A DNA stretch of 64,000 nt from Ailurus styani (taxonomy: Eukaryota > Chordata > Mammalia > Carnivora > Ailuridae), in assembly GCA_002007465.1 (NCBI GenBank), contig LNAC01000758.1, forward strand, positions 560,096 through 624,095, read 5' to 3'. Within the stretch, counting starts at the first letter, position 1. Each line of letters begins with the position of its first letter. A program made the translations under genes and the position numbers. Positions 58,753-64,000 of the stretch are shown here, one piece after another. Below the pieces are notes generated by a model that saw nothing but the letters and a program-made list of their open reading frames with translations, was not told where the DNA came from and searched no databases.

Positions 58753-61669
58753 GAAGCACAATCTTCACCATCCCCAAATGGGAAAGAGCAGAGAAAGAAA
58801 AGAATAAAAACATGGTTTAATATGTCAGAAAGCAGCCAAGTGTTAGCAGATATCCATAAAAGCAAAAAAAAAAAAAAAAAAGTCCTTACTCTGTGGAATA
58901 CTTCAGTCCAATAGAGGGAAATGCGACCTTGAGTAATAATTACATTCATTCCAGGCACAGCTAGGAAGCTTAGCAGTTTGCTCGTTTTGATATAAAGGTA
59001 AACTTACATTGTTATTTGTGGGGGGGGGGATTTCATGTAGGCATCTCACATTGAAATTTTTTTCCTTTGCTTTAAATGGTAATATCTTTATTTATAAAAA
59101 TAACTGGAACTTTAAGGTGTAGTGTGCCCCTCTTAATATTATATTTCTGAAATTGTAGAAAACCTGAACTTCCAAACCTTAAAAGAAAATGTGCTGGGTT
59201 CCTAATAAGACTAGACTAGTGACTCACTGATTCACAGGATGAACTGTTTTGGTTTTTTTTTCTTTTTTTTTTTGGGCGGGGGGCACTGTGTATTCTCATC
59301 TAAAAAAACAAAAGATGCATTGCCTTATTTAAATGAAAGATTGATCAAGAGGACAGCATTATCCTGGGTACATCACTTTTAAAAATGAAGGCAAGATGCA
59401 TTAGACAGAAGTTAAGGATGTGTGTAAAGTGTCAAATTGAAGTAAGAGGTGTAAAAAAGTGAAGGGAATTTAAAATATACAATGCATAGGGAGGAAATGA
59501 GAAAAAGAAATGTGACAGCTGCCTGAAATAAAGAAGTAGCATAATTTGTAGGGAATGACATGTCCCAAACTTAAATTTTGAAGACTAATGTTTCTCTAGG
59601 AAATTATAAACAACTGAGTGAAGCAAATATGCAAAACCCCCTCCATTAATAGACAAAACTGAGGCTCTCAAAAAAGCAGGGGTGGGTTGGGGGTGGAGGG
59701 TGGGAGGGGGTGTGTGTATGAACACAATTCTTTGTACTGACATTGAGGTAAATCTTTGTGAGTATGCAGAGATTAGTAATTTCAGAAAGGTGAAAATTAT
59801 TCAATGCCTCTGGGTTCCTATGTATCAAAAAAAGGCACTGCTAGTTGCTTTGTGATGAAGGAGAAGATTAAGTTCGTGGTTTATAAACTATCTGTGTATG
59901 TTTGGAAAATAAGAATCAACTACCAAAGAGTGCTACTCTTCTGGACTCAAGATTTAGAACACTGTTTGGTCCTGGATGTTTTACCTTGTAAGAGGAACCA
60001 ATTTAGAGAATCCAAATAAACTGAATATTCTTAGGTTTGAAAACAGTGAACACTTAGACATGTTTCTTAAATCAGTCCTCAGTTCCCCTTTTTTAGGAAA
60101 CAGACGTGGGAATGGCTCCTTTGGGAAGCCTCTTATAAAACTGAGATGGAAGTCTCTAGTACATTGCAAGGCAAATAGAGAAGCTGATGTAAATTTATTT
60201 ACTTTAGTCCCTTATAAAAAAGAAATTAAGTTCATAAAGGAGAAACTGCCATAAAAATAAAAACAGGCAATATCAGAAACAAAGCTAAGATATGAAATCC
60301 TAGTTTTCCTTTTTTTTCAAAACATTCTGAGGGAAAAAAAAATGGTCTGCATACCTTAGAGCATTTAATAACCTGCTTTGTTTTGTTTGGAGCTGCAGAA
60401 AAAGAGGTATTTGCTTCAGGGTACTGGTAGCTTTTTTATCCAACCTGTTGCTATTGGTTATAATTGGAAATTACTTGAGAAATCACTGTGGGGAATTAAA
60501 ATGTACAGCATGCAATCAAGTTTATAAAATCTCTTAAGGAGTCTGCCTTAACTCACGGCTTCCTACTATTTTTCTTTTCAAAAAAACATTTTTGGAACTA
60601 CTACTGTATTTATTGAACTATGTTAAATGTCACGGAATTTAGAACAAGGGCTGATAATTACCAAGGGAGATAATGTCTTTCATTACTAGTAGTACAATTA
60701 CAATCTAGAAAATGCTGTATATTAAATATACCCGAACTGCAATGCTGAGATAGATAAAACACAAATTTTATAGGAGAGATGAAGCAGAAGTTAACAAGGA
60801 ACTATCTTTTGAACTGTGCTTTCAAAGACTAGATATTTAAATTATGTGTTAACTTTTTAAATCTCAGAACTAACAAAAAACTGGCAGAAAAATAAAAATT
60901 ATAGATTAAATCAAAAGAAATAATGAATTATCATTATATCATCCACAAATACTGTTAAAATATGTGCGTAAGTTTCTCTAGGCATTTCTAAGTTTTGAAA
61001 GAGAAGGTCACACATCCACAGTCTAAAAGACAAACTCCATCATTTCTTATCTCTTTCAGAACTACTGAAATAAGCAGGGTTTTTCTACATGTTTAGATCC
61101 ATTTGATTATTTTTATTTCAATTTCTAATCTTTCCATTTAATTGTTCTGAATATATACCACATACACACATAATTTAAGTTTATAAACAAGTGTGGTCAT
61201 ATAAACATTTTCCCCTACACACTGAAATATAAAAGTCTACATCATAGGTTTTGGTTTTTTGTATTTCAGGACAGCATAATTTCCCTCTGAATGACTGTTA
61301 GAATTTGCTTAACCATTAGAATGGTACCGATGTTAGGTAAAATCAGAAGACAAGAGACATCATACAGAGGGAACGATATATATCAGTGAAGCTGTGAGGG
61401 AGTCACAGGTGTGTCAAATGGTAGCAAGTAAAATGGCTCAACACATATGAAGAAGAGTAAATATACCTGTTAAAATTGTAAAAAGCCTTCATTTTTTTGG
61501 TGCTAGTTCTAAGTACATTTCAATTTTTGTAAGTTTCACCATTAAACAACTTGTGCTTTATTATGCAGCAACACCCCCAAAGTTCTGTCGCATACATTCT
61601 GCTAGTCTATATTAGCTGATAAATAAATGGTTGCAAATAGTTTGTTTTACCTTATTTTATTTTATAATG

Positions 61670-61800
61670 GCACAGCTTTATGAAGTAAGAACACCACCAT
61701 TTAGCAGAAGAAGCAGCTGTTCAAAGAGGTGATCCATTGAGAAGGCAGCATGCAAACCTCAATCTTGCCTACATTTTCTTAGACAGCTGCACCCCACTAC
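61670..61800 (-). repeat. MIR SINE fragment, probable
   Basis: 'accatttagcagaagaagca', 'ttcaaagaggtgatccattg' and 'ggcagcatgcaaacctcaat' resemble the complement of MIR ('ccattttacagatgaggaaactgaggctcagagaggttaag...ggcagagccaggattcgaac'). Diverged. Confidence 0.5.
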
Positions 61801-63064
61801 CTACAGTGAGCACCTTCAGCGCCAGCCCACTCCATGTGTCCTAACTTAGCTAGATGGTGAGGGCAATGAAAGGAATGGAACACATCGGAAAGGATTTGGC
61901 TGCAAATGGTAAAGGTGGATGGGAGGAAGGGAGGAATTAAAAAACGACCCCAGGGTTGAAGTGGAGAAGACAGGGCTGTAGGTAGGTAAGGGTTATATGT
62001 CTTGAAGGTGAGATTCTGGGATATAGGAAATGAGTAACAAACTCAGCCTTATCTCTCAAGAATCTTGGGCATTCTAACTTCTGAGCTGGAAAACTCCAGA
62101 GCACCGATACCCTTTAGTCTAAAAACTCAATGACGCTGTTTCCTCTATTCTAGTATGTTTCATGTAGCAACTGGTCTAGTTTTTCTTGGCGTAACTCTAG
62201 TGGTATAAAAATAGGCCACAATCTGCAATATAGAACTGTGTTTGCGTCCCCAGATGAACAAAGGATGCAAAATAAAACAGTAATGTTACCAAGAGATAAA
62301 TCATAAATTTAGTTCACAGTCTAGACAACTGGAATGAATATACATGTAAGGCTGAAGTATGTAACAATAACAAATATGCAATGTTTTATCTTTATTCATT
62401 TATTCATTACCTTTTTCAAAAATTTTGTATTTTGTTCTATGTGTATTTCATTTATCTTAACTTTTTTAAAAGCCACCTTCAAATATTAAGAGAAGCTCAT
62501 ATGGAATAAAATACATTTAACTTCATTCACCAGTGAAATAATATCAAATACTGATTTTTAATAAATGGTTTAGGTAGTAGCTAAGCTGTCAAACAGCAAA
62601 ACCAGGCAAGACTTCAGACAAGAAGAAAAGATTCTGCAGGAGAACAAGAAATGTTCTGAATGTTTTAAGAATCAGAAAAAGGAAGGGGAAAGTAAGAGTT
62701 CAGATAATATTGGAATCCATAAACAAAAGCATTTCAAAATTATGTAATTGTGGAGAATGCATCAGACTACCGACAACTTCTGGGAATATATGGAAATATT
62801 AGTACTGAAGCATTTTTCAGCAAATACGGTACAGTTGGGACTTCCAGAAAGTAAACTAGTTTCTATAAGATATTATTACATAGGTCTATAATGCCCATGA
62901 ATTTATAACTAGAAAGGCTTGTCATACCAAAACCAAGAGCTAAGCATATGTTAAAATGAGTGAAAACCTTGCTTCAGCAATGCAATGATAGTGGCTTTTA
63001 AAGTATGACATGCAGATTAATGTGCAACATTTCAATGAATTTTAATGCTGTTGTAGCTGCTCAC

Positions 63065-63166
63065 CTTTTGCATGATTCCTTTCTCATAATAATAGCGAAG
63101 CGAACGGCTAAGTTTATCATAGTTCATAGCTGGCCTGTTTTTCTGAATGCCCCAACGCCGGGCCAC
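63065..63166 (-). CDS. ETV1: ETV1 penultimate coding exon (ETS-domain recognition helix)
   Basis: This 102-bp exon, phase 0 at both ends, encodes 34 residues: '[20 protein letters not shown]' followed by '[14 protein letters not shown]'. It is the second half of the winged helix-turn-helix ETS domain. The segment '[14 protein letters not shown]' is recognition helix H3, whose two arginines (in 'SRSLR') contact the GGA core in all ETS proteins. '[10 protein letters not shown]' leads into the wing. The donor is GTGAGC. On the acceptor side the AG lies at 63167-63168 after 'gtattggtggc', a weak pyrimidine tract, with a branch-like 'cttaac' some 35 bases upstream. The upstream half of the domain ('LWQFLVALL') lies outside the window. 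This exon alone is very similar in ETV4 and ETV5; the next exon settles the identity. Confidence 0.97.
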
Positions 63167-64000
63167 CTGCCACCAATACAGAATGACATTGTAGTGTTAA
63201 GTACTACCTTATCAAGATATTTCACAAAATATTAGTGAATTAATCCGTTACTTCCAAATCTTCCAAAACACATCCAAATTAAAGACAGAAGTAAAGAGGC
63301 AAAAGCTACCAGGGTCTGACTTTTCCTGTGTCCTGGTTTGCTTTTAAACTGGGCATGCTGTGATCATTCTTAAACTTCACAATAGAATTCTTTGTCACTA
63401 TTGTTCTGGATTCAAAATTAAATGGAAATAAGGGGATGTGTTTACAATGGGAATGAACGGGCTGCAATTCACCAAAATGAGGCAAGTTTCCCGTTCTGAG
63501 ACATACTGCCTCTCTTCTCCTTAGTTTTTCTGATAAAACCTATAGACCAAGAACAGCTTAGCGATCTCTTTGTAAAGGTGTTTTCTGAGGTTATGATAAA
63601 CTAAAGAAAAAAAAAATCCTGTTTGATACCAAAGAATGAACAAGTGGCATTGTATGTGCAGCAGAGGAAACAGTATACAAATTCATAGTCTGAACTGCAA
63701 ATAATTTTTATTGCCCGAAGCAGCATCAGAATAAAACTGTAACCAATACTAAACTGGGGAATTAAGCATTCATTTAGAGAACAGTAATTGGATACTAAAA
63801 ATAAGAAGGAAGTGGAAAAGGTCACCATGTACATGAGTCCACAAACAAAAATCTCTAAGGCAGAATGTCCACTTTGTGGTTTAGTGAAAAATCTCAGAGC
63901 TTCTGAGGAGGTGGTTTTGGAGGAGCAACTCAGCTGGCACAGCAGAATTTTTCAAGGAAACCGCCTTCCTCGATGTGTACGTACCCCTCCCCTCTGCCGC
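63167..64000 (-). other. ETV1: ETV1 upstream intron, partial
   Basis: Intronic sequence that continues beyond the window. No further ETS-domain exon is present before 64000. An A12 run lies at about 63605. The frames at 63005-63235 (plus, the antisense of the exon) and 63601-63834 are not genes. Confidence 0.85.

Larger units (their letters stand above)
58596..63064 (-). other. ETV1: ETV1 last intron (4,469 bp)
   Basis: It is bounded by a strong donor (AAG|GTGAGC, GT at 63063-63064) and an acceptor with AG at 58596-58597, both phase 0. It contains an L1 tail next to the acceptor (58635-58752), an A18 run (about 58864-58881), a G9 run (about 59021), a T-rich patch (59251-59272), a G-rich patch (59680-59710) and a MIR fragment (61670-61800). 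The frames inside, such as 59976-60254, have no domain and are not called. Confidence 0.93.

Noticed and set aside
63005..63235. 76-codon plus frame over the ETV1 exon
   Set aside because: Shadow of the minus-strand ETS exon, whose frame, splice sites and motif match are decisive.
1..64000. Bacterial-type features (operons, CRISPR arrays, insertion sequences, ribosome binding sites)
   Set aside because: The window is mammalian: spliced ETS gene, CAN-SINEs, L1, MIR, L2 and MaLR. No regularly spaced direct repeats of CRISPR type were seen.

Overview
This is mammalian genomic DNA: AT-rich, built of LINE, SINE and LTR fossils, with a single spliced gene. The SINEs are tRNA-Lys-derived CAN-SINEs, found in carnivores. 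The freshest copy (3436-3631) has a tail reading 'ctacttgtgatctctctc', which I associate with mustelids (ferret, mink, otter). The species is inferred, not proven.

Right end (about 54.2-64 kb, minus strand): the 3' end of ETV1 (ER81), an ETS-family transcription factor of the PEA3 group. The last two coding exons are complete: 63065-63166 carries the second half of the DNA-binding ETS domain, and 58374-58595 carries the end of the domain, the C-terminal tail and the stop. A 4,469-bp intron separates them. Both reading frames are open and the splice sites are canonical. A long 3' untranslated region probably runs from 58373 to about 54.2 kb. It contains an old MaLR LTR, a polypyrimidine tract and an A-rich tract. 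The polyadenylation site cannot be fixed from sequence alone.

Left 54 kb: no gene that I can support; it looks like the gene-poor flank downstream of ETV1. It holds L1 fragments at about 2.0-6.5, 15.8-16.4, 24.5-25.5, 28.4-28.6, 30.0-32.5, 38.2-39.4 and 41.2-41.5 kb. Those I could orient are on the plus strand, antisense to ETV1. There are five CAN-SINEs, five MLT1-type MaLR solo LTRs (one of them in the presumed UTR), one further retroviral-type LTR, two hAT (Charlie-group) DNA transposon fossils, several MIR and L2 fragments, and one very old CR1/L3 reverse-transcriptase fragment at about 48 kb. The simple repeats include a (GGAA)14 tract at 46.2 kb.

The open reading frames of 60-140 codons scattered through the window are chance frames, antisense readings of repeats or translations of microsatellites, except those overlapping the ETV1 exons and the decayed L1 ORF2 pieces. 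I see no tRNA or rRNA gene, no CRISPR array and no operon, and no undescribed molecular system. The most useful leads are regulatory or evolutionary: the CR1/L3 fossil, the GGAA repeat 12 kb from an ETS gene, an L1 tail beside the ETV1 last-exon acceptor, the LTR in the presumed 3'UTR, and an unexplained 570-bp block inside an L1.
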